A stretch of DNA of 64,000 nt from Noviherbaspirillum suwonense (lineage in GTDB: Bacteria > Pseudomonadota > Gammaproteobacteria > Burkholderiales > Burkholderiaceae_D). Every line of letters begins with the position of its first letter. Positions within the stretch are counted from its first letter, which is position 1. Shown piece by piece: positions 57,176 to 64,000 of this stretch. Under the pieces are notes generated by a model that was given only the letters and a program-made list of their open reading frames with translations, did no database searches and was not told the origin of the DNA. A program made the translations under genes and the position numbers. The stretch lies in the NCBI RefSeq assembly GCF_900182955.1, contig NZ_FXUL01000006.1:124001-188000 (forward strand). The letters are read 5' to 3'.

Positions 57176-57201
57176 ACCCGGCCCCGCGCCGGGTTTTTTT
57201 T
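57176..57201 (+). terminator. second Rho-independent terminator before the GNAT gene
   Basis: ACCCGGC/GCCGGGT stem of 7 bp with loop CCCGC, then T8. It lies 133 bases after the previous terminator. The stretch between them has no clear promoter or frame, so what it terminates is unclear. Confidence 0.8.
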
Positions 57202-57241
57202 CGCCGTTACAATGTGCTTCCCTCAGCCATCCGTACATGCC

Positions 57242-57763
57242 ATGCAAGTTGTGCACTGCACCCGCGAACGCCACGGCGACGCCATCCTGGACATCTTCAA
57301 CGACGCCATTCTCCATTCCACGGCGCTATACGAATACCAGCCCCGCACGTCCCAGCGTATCGATGAATGGTTCGCGGCCAAGGCGCAGGGAGGCTTCCCG
57401 GTCATCGGCATCGAAAATGACGACGGCACGCTGGCCGGCTTCGGCAGCTATGGCCCGTTCCGCGCCTTCCCGGCCTACAAGTACACGGTCGAGCATTCGG
57501 TCTATGTGCACCAGGCGCATCGCGGCCGCGGCATCGGCAGGGCGCTGATGTCGGCCTTGCTGGCCGCCGCGCGCGCGCAGGACTATCACGTGCTGGTCGG
57601 CGCCATCGACATGGATAACCAGGCCAGCATCGCGCTGCATGCCGCCCTGGGCTTCACCCATGCCGGCACGGTGCGGCAGGCGGGCTTCAAGTTCGGCCGC
57701 TGGCTGGACGTCGGTTTCTACCAGATCACGCTCGCGACGCCGCTGCAACCGGTCGACGGCTGA
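57242..57763 (+). CDS. GNAT acetyltransferase, phosphinothricin N-acetyltransferase-like
   Basis: A 173-residue single-domain GNAT enzyme of the Pat/MnaT group. It shows ILDIFNDAILHSTALYEYQPRT, FGSYGPFRAFPAYKYTVEHSVYV, the acetyl-CoA loop HRGRGIGRALMSALL, and AIDMDNQASIALHAALGF. Chromosomal members acetylate methionine sulfone or sulfoximine and related compounds; the substrate is inferred. A -10 TACAAT at 57208-57213 gives a short leader. The longer frame to the left crosses two terminators and is not real. Confidence 0.86.
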   Translation: MQVVHCTRERHGDAILDIFNDAILHSTALYEYQPRTSQRIDEWFAAKAQGGFPVIGIENDDGTLAGFGSYGPFRAFPAYKYTVEHSVYVHQAHRGRGIGRALMSALLAAARAQDYHVLVGAIDMDNQASIALHAALGFTHAGTVRQAGFKFGRWLDVGFYQITLATPLQPVDG

Positions 57764-57804
57764 GCAGGGGCGACCCGCGGCAACCCGGCCCGGCCGTCGG
57801 CCGG

Positions 57805-58878
57805 CTACGGCGCCGGCCTCCTGCATGCCGGCTGCGGCTGCGACCCGGTCGGCGTCAGCAGCACTGCCCGCGTTTCCGCATTGCCGTTCAGGGCGAATCC
57901 GGCGATCTGGCCGCGCTCGTTGACGGCGTTGGCCTGCACCAGCGTCAGGCCGGTGCCGCCGAGGTCGGTAATGTCGTTGAGGTCGTGGATGCAACCGTTG
58001 GCCCACATGGTTGCGCGGGAAACCCGCGCAGACTGCGCCAGGTTGTAGCCGACGACCACGCCGGCATTGTTGATGCCGTAAGCGCCGCTGCTGTCCTGCG
58101 GCCGCAGCGCCCCGAGGCTGCTGGCCGACCGGCCGCGCCACAGCGTCGCCCGGCTTTGCCGGTCATCCTTCAGCTCGCTGGTCCCGGCAATCAGCCCGGC
58201 GTCGTTGATCGCCTGCGCGCTGCTGCCAGTGCCGCCCAGCGTGCCGAGATCGATCGCGCCGCGCCCGTTCCACAGCGTCGCGTGGGCGGCGGTATCGCCG
58301 CCGACATAGCTGTAGCCCACCGCCCAGCCCCGGCTGTTGATCGCCAGCGCATTGCTTGCGCTGCCGCCCAGAGTGCCGAGGTCGGTCTTGCGGCCGCCGC
58401 TCCAGTAGGCCGCATGCATGCGGCCGTCGGCAAGATGGCTCATCCCGGCAACCTGGCCGCCATCGTTGATCGCATTGGCCGAACTGAAGGCGCCGCCCAG
58501 CGTGCCGAGGTCGACGATGGCGCCGCCGCGCCACAGCACCGCATGGCTTGCCGCGTCGCCGCTCGCATAGGCATAGCCTGCCATCACGCCTTGCGTATTG
58601 ACGCCGGCCACGCCGCTATGGCTGCCGCCCAGCGTGCCGAGGTCGCGCGCCGCGCCGCCGCGCCATGCGACCGCATGCGTGCGTCCGCCGCCGGTCTGGC
58701 TGTAGCCGCCCACCGTGCCGCCATCGTTCAGCGCGGTGGCCGCGCTCAGCGGGCCGCCGGCCGTGCCGAGGTCGGTGACGGCATAGGCATAGGCTGCGGC
58801 GCCGGCCGCTTGCGCGGCCAGCCCGAGCAGGGCGGCGATGATGCAGGTGCAGAGCGGGTGTTGCGAGGTTTGACGCAT
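57805..58878 (-). CDS. secreted HAF-repeat protein
   Basis: A 357-residue exported protein: a signal peptide (about 1-28) followed by seven HAF repeats of about 40 residues with the core DLGTLGG-x-S-x-A-x-AINxxG-xVxGxS. This form probably builds a beta-propeller-like body. Unlike many HAF proteins of this group, no PEP-CTERM tail is seen; it ends in a Pro-rich stretch with a Cys. Function is unknown. It lies convergent with the GNAT gene and no operon partner is visible. Confidence 0.82.
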   Translation of the reverse strand: MRQTSQHPLCTCIIAALLGLAAQAAGAAAYAYAVTDLGTAGGPLSAATALNDGGTVGGYSQTGGGRTHAVAWRGGAARDLGTLGGSHSGVAGVNTQGVMAGYAYASGDAASHAVLWRGGAIVDLGTLGGAFSSANAINDGGQVAGMSHLADGRMHAAYWSGGRKTDLGTLGGSASNALAINSRGWAVGYSYVGGDTAAHATLWNGRGAIDLGTLGGTGSSAQAINDAGLIAGTSELKDDRQSRATLWRGRSASSLGALRPQDSSGAYGINNAGVVVGYNLAQSARVSRATMWANGCIHDLNDITDLGGTGLTLVQANAVNERGQIAGFALNGNAETRAVLLTPTGSQPQPACRRPAP

Positions 58879-59135
58879 GACTCCTCCATGAGCGGCTGAT
58901 CGTCCGGGCGCTGCTTGCGCGGCGCATGGATGACTATTTCAGGCTTGGGACGAGCGCGTATGACCTGCGTCAGAAGTTCGGGCAAGGCGGCGTTTTTTTG
59001 CCGAGGGCAGCAACAGCATCGCCGTCTACACGGCGACGCTGCCGCCGCGGCGGCGCGGTGCGGGATGGAGGTATGAAGGCGCACGCGCGAGCGGGGAGAA
59101 GGCGCGCAGGCTGCAGGATGGCAGCGGAAAAAGAA

Positions 59136-59159
59136 AAAGGACTTCCGGAGAAGTCCTTT
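59136..59159 (-). terminator. terminator of tRNA-Lys copy 2
   Basis: AAAGGACTTC/GAAGTCCTTT stem (10 bp, loop CGGA), then on the minus strand TTTTTCTTTTT. Confidence 0.88.
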
Positions 59160-59177
59160 GAAAAACACCGAGGTGTT

Positions 59178-59253
59178 TGGTAGGCCGTGCGGGATTCGAA
59201 CCTGCGACCAACGGATTAAAAGTCCGCTGCTCTACCAGCTGAGCTAACGACCC
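59178..59253 (-). tRNA. tRNA-Lys (anticodon TTT), downstream copy
   Basis: A 76-base gene with CCA encoded: acceptor GGGTCGT, D arm AGCTCAGCTGGTAGAGC, anticodon loop CTTTTAA and T arm with GGTTCGAATCC. It is identical in sequence to the copy at 59353-59428. It may be read from the upstream promoter or from a weaker one in the 100-base spacer. Confidence 0.96.
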
Positions 59254-59302
59254 AAAAAGCGTAAAAACTTATAAAACAAAAGCTCGCAGCCGGTGCATTA
59301 AA

Positions 59303-59328
59303 AAAGGACTTCCTCTCGGAAGTCCTTT
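59303..59328 (-). terminator. terminator of tRNA-Lys copy 1
   Basis: AAAGGACTTCC/GGAAGTCCTTT stem (11 bp, loop TCTC), then TTTTTT on the minus strand. It is almost the same as the terminator at 59136, which shows that the duplicated unit included the terminator. Confidence 0.88.
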
Positions 59329-59352
59329 GAATACAACATGCTGCGGTATTCG

Positions 59353-59428
59353 TGGTAGGCCGTGCGGGATTCGAACCTGCGACCAACGGATTAAAAGTCC
59401 GCTGCTCTACCAGCTGAGCTAACGACCC
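59353..59428 (-). tRNA. tRNA-Lys (anticodon TTT), upstream copy
   Basis: A 76-base gene with CCA, identical to the copy at 59178-59253, and 175 bases from it. A consensus promoter directly precedes it. Confidence 0.96.
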
Positions 59429-59439
59429 GAAAGACGGCC

Positions 59440-59468
59440 ATTATAGGGAGCCGACCATGGGCTGTCAA
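59440..59468 (-). promoter_or_regulatory. consensus sigma-70 promoter of tRNA-Lys
   Basis: On the minus strand TTGACA (59468-59463), 17 bases, TATAAT (59445-59440): a perfect match in both hexamers and the spacing. The start would be about five bases before the tRNA. The -35 is also one arm of an 8-bp inverted repeat (59461-59490). Confidence 0.88.
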
Positions 59469-59514
59469 ATCGTTGGGCTGAATTGACAGCAGGCCGGTCC
59501 ATACGATGCGCCGG

Positions 59515-60264
59515 CTATTTCAAAGCGACCAAACGCTGCCTTGCCGTCTGCGCCGCATTCGAGTCCGGATACTGCGCAATCAGCGCTTCCAGCGCCTTCT
59601 TGGCCGCGGCCTTGTCCTTCAGCTCGGTATAGCAGCTGGCGATGTTGAGCATCGCGTCGGGGGCCTTCGGATTGTCCGCATAACGGGTCACGACGACCTG
59701 CTGCGCCGCGATCGCGCCGCGGTAATCGCGGTCCGCATACAGCGCATTGCCCAGCCAGTACTGCGCCGACGCCGCATAGCCCGACTGCGGGTAGGTGCGC
59801 AGGAAGGTGGAGAAGGACTGGGCGGCGCCCTTGTAGTCGCCGCCCTTGAACTGCGCGAGCGCCGCGTCATACGACTGCTGCTCGGACTGCTGCACGTCGA
59901 CCTCGCGGCCATCGACCGTCATGCGCTGCGGCTCCACCTTGCGCAGGCGGCCGTCGAGGTCGGCGTAGAAGTCCTTCTGCCGCCGCTGCTCGTTGGCCAG
60001 CTCATTGGTCAGCACCTCGATCTGCCCGCGCAGCCGCGCGATCTCGCCGCGCAGCTGCTCGTTCTGGCTGGCCAGATCCAGGCTGGTGGTCTTGTCGGCC
60101 TTGCCGTCGACGCGGGCATTGACCGCGTCGATGCGGGCGCGGATGTCGAGTATCGCGCGGCGCGCTTCATCATCGTCAAACAAGCCGGCCTGCGCCTGCA
60201 GCGGCGCGGCTAGCGCCACTGCCGCAAGCGCTGCGGCCAGCGCGGATCTGGTCAAGGTGCGCAT
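59515..60264 (-). CDS. cpoB: Tol-Pal-associated coordinator CpoB (YbgF)
   Basis: A 249-residue periplasmic protein that links Tol-Pal with peptidoglycan synthesis at the septum. The signal peptide ends near LQAQA (residue 27). A coiled coil that trimerises the protein follows (about 35-105), then three TPR-like repeats (about 130-245: YDAALAQFKGGDYKGAAQSF, AQYWLGNALYADRDYRGAI). It is the last gene of the tol-pal operon, five bases after pal. Confidence 0.93.
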   Translation of the reverse strand: MRTLTRSALAAALAAVALAAPLQAQAGLFDDDEARRAILDIRARIDAVNARVDGKADKTTSLDLASQNEQLRGEIARLRGQIEVLTNELANEQRRQKDFYADLDGRLRKVEPQRMTVDGREVDVQQSEQQSYDAALAQFKGGDYKGAAQSFSTFLRTYPQSGYAASAQYWLGNALYADRDYRGAIAAQQVVVTRYADNPKAPDAMLNIASCYTELKDKAAAKKALEALIAQYPDSNAAQTARQRLVALK

Positions 60265-60269
60265 GGCGA

Positions 60270-60803
60270 TCAGTAAGCGATGTCTGCGCGGCGGTTTTCA
60301 GCCCATGCCGATTCGTCGCTGCCCAGCGCCTTCGGCTTTTCCTTGCCGAACGAGACCGCCTCCATCTGGCTTTCCTGCACGCCCAGCAGCGCCATTGCGC
60401 GGCGCACGGCTTCGGCGCGCTTCTGGCCCAGCGCCAGGTTGTATTCGCGGCCACCGCGCTCGTCGGTGTTGCCCTGGATGACGATCTGGCGGGACTTGTT
60501 GGCGTTGAGGTAGCGGGCATGGGCTTCCAGCACCGGCTTGAATTCGTCCTTGACGGTGTAGCTGTCGAGGTCGAAATAGATGCTGCGCTTGGCCAGCACG
60601 CCTTGCGGGTCATTCAGCGGGTCCATGCCGGAACGGGTGGCGTTGACGGTGCCGACGCTGCGCGGGTCGGCAGCCTGGCCGGTGGTGCCGCTGCCGGAGC
60701 GGTCTTCGACGCCGGCCTTGTCGTCGAGCTTGACTGGCGACGAGCAGGCGGTGACCAGCAGCGCGCCGGTCAGCATGATTGCAAGGGTTTGTGGAATACG
60801 CAT
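60270..60803 (-). CDS. pal: peptidoglycan-associated lipoprotein Pal
   Basis: A 177-residue outer-membrane lipoprotein. The lipobox is LLVTAC (Cys20). The OmpA-like domain (about 65-177) begins with RSIYFDLDSYTV and contains the diaminopimelate-binding signature GNTDERGGREYNLALGQKRA. It tethers the outer membrane to the cell wall and interacts with TolB. A linker of about 45 residues separates lipid anchor and domain. Confidence 0.96.
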   Translation of the reverse strand: MRIPQTLAIMLTGALLVTACSSPVKLDDKAGVEDRSGSGTTGQAADPRSVGTVNATRSGMDPLNDPQGVLAKRSIYFDLDSYTVKDEFKPVLEAHARYLNANKSRQIVIQGNTDERGGREYNLALGQKRAEAVRRAMALLGVQESQMEAVSFGKEKPKALGSDESAWAENRRADIAY

Positions 60804-60831
60804 GGGTAATTCTCCTGTTTGGGTGATCGGA

Positions 60832-62118
60832 TTATTTCATGAAGGGACCCCAGTTGGGCTCCCGGATGTCGCCTGCCTGGGTTGTAACGCGTTGCTTGAT
60901 ACGGCCATCGACCGAGACCACTGCCAGTGTGCCGCGGCGTCCGCCCGACTCGGTCGCGTACATGATGTACTTGCCGTTCGGCGAGAAGCTGGGCGATTCG
61001 TCCTTTGTGGTGTCCGACAGACGAAGTTCCTGATTATTGGTAAGGTCCAGCACATAAAGCTGGAAGCGGCCGTCGCGGCGCGAGATGTACGCAAGCGACT
61101 TGCCGTCCGGCGAGATGCGCGGGCTGATGTTGTAGGTGCCGTTGAAAGTGACGCGCTGGGCATTGCCGCCGCTGGCGGGCATCCGGTAGATCTGCGGGCC
61201 GCCGCTGCGGTCGCTCGTGAAATAGATCGACTGGCCGTCGGCGGAGAACTGCGGCTCGGTGTCGATGCCGTCGGTATTGGTCAGGCGCTGCAGGTTGCTG
61301 CCGTCGGCATTGACGGTGTAGACCTGGGTCAGACCGTTGCGGGCCAGCGCAATGGCGATCTTGCTGCCGTCGGGCGACCAGGAAGGCGCCGAGTTGCTGC
61401 CCTTGAAGTTGGCGACCACGGTGCGCTGGCGGGTCACCAGGTTCTGCACATAGACCACCGGCTTCTTGTTCTCGAACGATACGTAGGCGACGCGGGTGCC
61501 GTCCGGCGACCAGGCCGGCGAGATGATGGGCTCGTTGGAGCGCAGCGCGACGTTCACGCCTTCGCCGTCGGCATCGGCCACTTCCAGCCGGTACTCGCTG
61601 CCCACCTTGGTCACGTAGGCGACGCGGGTGGCGAACGCGCCGCGCGCGCCGACCAGCTTTTCATAGATGTCGTCGGCGATCTTGTGGCCGGTCACGCGGG
61701 TAAACTGCGGCGCCGCGGCCAGCGCCAGCGCGGAGAGCTGGCTGGCCTTGACCGTGTCGAGCAGGCGGTAGCGCACGTCGAAGCGGCCGTCGGCCAGGCG
61801 CTGCACGCTGCCCACCACCAGCGCCTCGGCGCCGCGCGACTTCCATTCGCCGTAGTTGACCTGCGCGGCGTCCGAGATCACGCCGGCGTCCATCACCTTG
61901 AACATGCCGCTGCGTTCGAGGTCGGCGCGGATGATGCTGCTGACCTGCTGCGGCGCAATCGACTCATCGGCGAAACCGGCCACGGCGATCGGGATCTGCT
62001 GCGCGCCGACGCCGGCGATCTCGACCCGCAGCTGCGCATGCGAGACGGGCGCGGTCAGCAGGGTCGATACGGTGAGGGTGGCCACGGCGACCGCGCGTGC
62101 GAGTAATCTTTTTGTCAT
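60832..62118 (-). CDS. tolB: Tol-Pal periplasmic protein TolB
   Basis: A 428-residue periplasmic protein: signal peptide to VSHAQ (about residue 29), an N-terminal TolB domain (30-160) and a six-bladed propeller with repeated SPDGxxIAxxS/TSDRSGGPQIYRMPASGG motifs. It binds Pal and TolA and helps outer-membrane constriction during division. It starts three bases after the tolA stop. Confidence 0.96.
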   Translation of the reverse strand: MTKRLLARAVAVATLTVSTLLTAPVSHAQLRVEIAGVGAQQIPIAVAGFADESIAPQQVSSIIRADLERSGMFKVMDAGVISDAAQVNYGEWKSRGAEALVVGSVQRLADGRFDVRYRLLDTVKASQLSALALAAAPQFTRVTGHKIADDIYEKLVGARGAFATRVAYVTKVGSEYRLEVADADGEGVNVALRSNEPIISPAWSPDGTRVAYVSFENKKPVVYVQNLVTRQRTVVANFKGSNSAPSWSPDGSKIAIALARNGLTQVYTVNADGSNLQRLTNTDGIDTEPQFSADGQSIYFTSDRSGGPQIYRMPASGGNAQRVTFNGTYNISPRISPDGKSLAYISRRDGRFQLYVLDLTNNQELRLSDTTKDESPSFSPNGKYIMYATESGGRRGTLAVVSVDGRIKQRVTTQAGDIREPNWGPFMK

Positions 62119-62121
62119 GGC

Positions 62122-63171
62122 TTACTGGTCCTTCGGTTTGTGGGATACGGTGAAGCCGGACGGCGCGCGTCCGGAATTATCGGGCGGGAAGGGCTGCGAC
62201 TTCTCGATCGCGCGCTTCACCGCTTCGTCGAAGCCGGGAACGCCGGAACCCTTGAGCTTGCGGATGCCGCGCACCGAGCCGTCGGGCAGCAGGTCGACCG
62301 CATATTCCACCGCCGGGTTGTTGGCCAGCTCATCCGGCACGTTGAACACGGTGTTGGAGCGGATCTTGCCGCCGACCTTGGCCGCGTAGCCCGCATCGGC
62401 CCGCGACGGCCCCTGCGAGCGGGCCGCCTGGCCGTTGCCGCCGGAGCCAGTGGCCTGCGCGGTCATGCGCGACAGGTCCTCGAGTCGGCGCTGCTCCGCC
62501 GCCTCGGCTTCCGCCTTGGCCTGGGCCTGGGCGCGTTTCTTGTCGGCTTCGGCCTTGGCCAGTTCCTTCTTGCGGGCCTCGGCCTGCTCGCGTTTCTTCT
62601 CTTCCTCGGCTTCGCGTTTCTGCGCCGCCTGCTGTTCCAGCTTGCGCTCGCGCTCGGCTTCCTGCCGGCGTTCCTTGTCAGCCTCGGCCTTGGCCAGTTC
62701 CTTCTTGCGCGCCTCGGCCTGTTCCTGCTTCTGCTGCGCCAGCTTCTTCTGCTGCTGGCGCTCCTCGCGTTCCTCGCGTTCTTCTTCCTCGCGCTCGCGC
62801 CGCTCCTTCTCTTCCTTCAGGCGGCGCTTCTTTTCCTGCTCCAGCGCGATGTCGGGATTGGGCACCGGCTTATCGACCGGGCGCTCCACCGGCGGCGGCG
62901 CCGGCTGCGGCTTCGGCGCTTCGACCACGCGCTGCGGCGGAGGCTGCTGCGGCGGCGGCTGCACGGCTTCCGGCTCCGGTTGCGGCTTGGGCGCGGCCTG
63001 CTGCGCCTGCGGGCTCCAGATCTCGGCTTCCACCGCTACCGGCGTCTCGTTCTGCCAGCGCACGCCTATCCACAGCAGCGCCACGAGCGCCAGGTGCACC
63101 AGCACGGCCAGCGTGAACGAACGCCAGCCGCCGGGCTCCTTGGGTATGGTGTACGGTGTCGCGTCTTTCAT
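62122..63171 (-). CDS. tolA: cell envelope integrity protein TolA
   Basis: A 349-residue protein. One membrane helix (about 17-37, FTLAVLVHLALVALLWIGV) is followed by a Pro-rich part (50-100). A very long K/E/A/R-rich helix (about 110-245) spans the periplasm, and it contains two copies of KKELAKAEADK. The C-terminal TolA/TonB-like domain (about 265-349) ends the protein. It transmits proton-motive energy from TolQR to TolB/Pal. Confidence 0.95.
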   Translation of the reverse strand: MKDATPYTIPKEPGGWRSFTLAVLVHLALVALLWIGVRWQNETPVAVEAEIWSPQAQQAAPKPQPEPEAVQPPPQQPPPQRVVEAPKPQPAPPPVERPVDKPVPNPDIALEQEKKRRLKEEKERREREEEEREEREERQQQKKLAQQKQEQAEARKKELAKAEADKERRQEAERERKLEQQAAQKREAEEEKKREQAEARKKELAKAEADKKRAQAQAKAEAEAAEQRRLEDLSRMTAQATGSGGNGQAARSQGPSRADAGYAAKVGGKIRSNTVFNVPDELANNPAVEYAVDLLPDGSVRGIRKLKGSGVPGFDEAVKRAIEKSQPFPPDNSGRAPSGFTVSHKPKDQ

Positions 63172-63178
63172 GGATTGT

Positions 63179-63610
63179 TTAACGGGTAGCCAGGCCGACG
63201 CGCGCGAAGCCTATCTTCTTGGCCTCGGACACCATCTGTATCACTTCGTCGTATTTGATGTTCTTGTCGGCCGCGATCATGATCGCCAGCTCGCCATCCT
63301 GCGCATGCAGGTCGCGCAGCCGGCGCACCAGTTCGGCGCGGCTCGACACGGTCTGCTGCTTCGCCGCGTTCTTGCCGCCGGTGATGCCGATGGTGGCGGC
63401 TTCGTCCGGCTTCAGCGAGATCTGGATATAGGACGGCGGCGGCAGCGCCGACTTGCCGGCGGTGGGCAGGTTGATCACGCTCGGGTTGACCATCGGGGCG
63501 GCGGCCATGAAGATCACCAGCAGCACCAGCATCACGTCGATATACGGCACGACGTTGATCTCGGCCTTGAACTTGCGCGACCGTCCGCCGCGCATCGTGG
63601 AATTGGCCAT
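63179..63610 (-). CDS. tolR: Tol-Pal proton-channel subunit TolR
   Basis: A 143-residue ExbD-family protein with one N-terminal helix holding the essential Asp (NVVPYIDVMLVLLVIFMAA, Asp near 25) and a periplasmic domain. With TolQ it forms the proton-driven motor. Its ATG overlaps the tolQ stop by one base (TGATG). Confidence 0.95.
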   Translation of the reverse strand: MANSTMRGGRSRKFKAEINVVPYIDVMLVLLVIFMAAAPMVNPSVINLPTAGKSALPPPSYIQISLKPDEAATIGITGGKNAAKQQTVSSRAELVRRLRDLHAQDGELAIMIAADKNIKYDEVIQMVSEAKKIGFARVGLATR

Positions 63611-64000
63611 CAGCGCGCCTGCCTCTGCAGAATGTTGGAAAACTCTTCGATGAAGGTCTCGAAGCGGATTGCCAGCCGGTCGATGTCATGCGAGTAGCGG
63701 TTGTAGGCCACCACTGCCGGGATCGCCGCGAACAGGCCGATGGCGGTGGCGATCAGCGCCTCGGCAATGCCGGGCGCAACCGTCGCCAGCGTCGCCTGTT
63801 GCACATTGCCCAGGCCGCGGAATGCATTCATGATGCCCCAGACCGTGCCGAACAAGCCGACATAGGGCGACACCGAACCGACCGAGGCCAGGAAGGCCAG
63901 GTGCGACTCCAGCGCATCCATTTCGCGCTGGTAGGCTGCGCGCATCGCGCGGCGGGCGCCTTCCAGCGGGCCGGCGCCCTGGGCGTCGCCGCGCGGCGTG
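63610..64000 (-). CDS. tolQ: Tol-Pal proton-channel subunit TolQ, C-terminal part
   Basis: Partial gene running off the right edge; about 130 C-terminal residues are visible. They include the MotA/TolQ/ExbB signature [20 protein letters not shown] with the second and third membrane helices, and the conserved [20 protein letters not shown]. It is the first visible gene of tolQRAB-pal-cpoB. Confidence 0.95.
   Translation of the reverse strand, partial: TPRGDAQGAGPLEGARRAMRAAYQREMDALESHLAFLASVGSVSPYVGLFGTVWGIMNAFRGLGNVQQATLATVAPGIAEALIATAIGLFAAIPAVVAYNRYSHDIDRLAIRFETFIEEFSNILQRQAR

Noticed and set aside
59461-59490. 8-bp inverted repeat as terminator of cpoB
   Set aside because: Its loop is 14 bases and no T-run follows. 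One arm is the -35 hexamer of the tRNA-Lys promoter, so the dyad may be coincidence.

Overview
The window is 64 kb of GC-rich chromosome from a betaproteobacterium, most likely Oxalobacteraceae (Herbaspirillum / Noviherbaspirillum / Massilia-like). The evidence is the long RpoD with an acidic insert, the betaproteobacterial cbb3 oxidase cluster with a nearby FNR, PEP-CTERM proteins and the tolQRAB-pal-cpoB order. This placement is inferred from gene content. I see no insertion sequence, integrase, prophage or CRISPR array. Two stretches (about 19.2-21.0 kb and 28.7-30.8 kb) are clearly more AT-rich than the rest.

Layout. 0-4.4 kb: end of a TRAP transporter operon (dctP', dctQ, dctM) followed by an SDR dehydrogenase and an FAH-family hydrolase, probably non-phosphorylative deoxy-sugar (L-fucose/L-rhamnose-type) catabolism. 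4.4-7 kb: a CarH/LitR-like MerR regulator with the cobalamin-binding signature, divergent from an FAD-dependent oxidoreductase; the intergenic region carries a strong promoter between two spaced palindromes. 7-19.1 kb: CBS-BON protein, a large repeat-rich lipoprotein, rhlE, gluQRS-lysR divergent from pirin, trhO, dnaE. 19.2-21 kb: an ORFan and a frameshifted HTH pseudogene. 21-27.8 kb: rpoD, an alpha/beta-hydrolase lipoprotein, pncB, trmB, tRNA-Gly(CCC). 27.9-34.3 kb: two paralogous PEP-CTERM proteins, an AT-rich gap, then two tandem FeeM-type N-acyltransferases, a SAM methyltransferase and a ThiF/E1-like adenylyltransferase. This last group is the best candidate here for an undescribed biosynthetic or signalling pathway. 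34.4-39.8 kb: an unusual soluble double-sensor CheW protein, a Bcr/CflA exporter and gabD.

40-51.6 kb is a micro-oxic respiration island: hemN, a SafE-like membrane protein, ccoI, ccoS, ccoNOQP, ccoG, ccoH, a small membrane protein and fnr. Both hemN and ccoN have an FNR box of identical half-sites and identical spacing to the -10, so the island's own FNR probably switches on haem synthesis and oxidase assembly together when oxygen falls. 51.7-57.8 kb: a secreted protein with exact internal repeats, a luciferase-like flavin oxidoreductase, a c-di-GMP GGDEF-EAL/HDOD pair, a candidate anti-Shine-Dalgarno small RNA and a GNAT acetyltransferase. 57.8-64 kb: a HAF-repeat secreted protein, two identical tRNA-Lys genes with duplicated terminators, and the Tol-Pal envelope operon running off the right edge.
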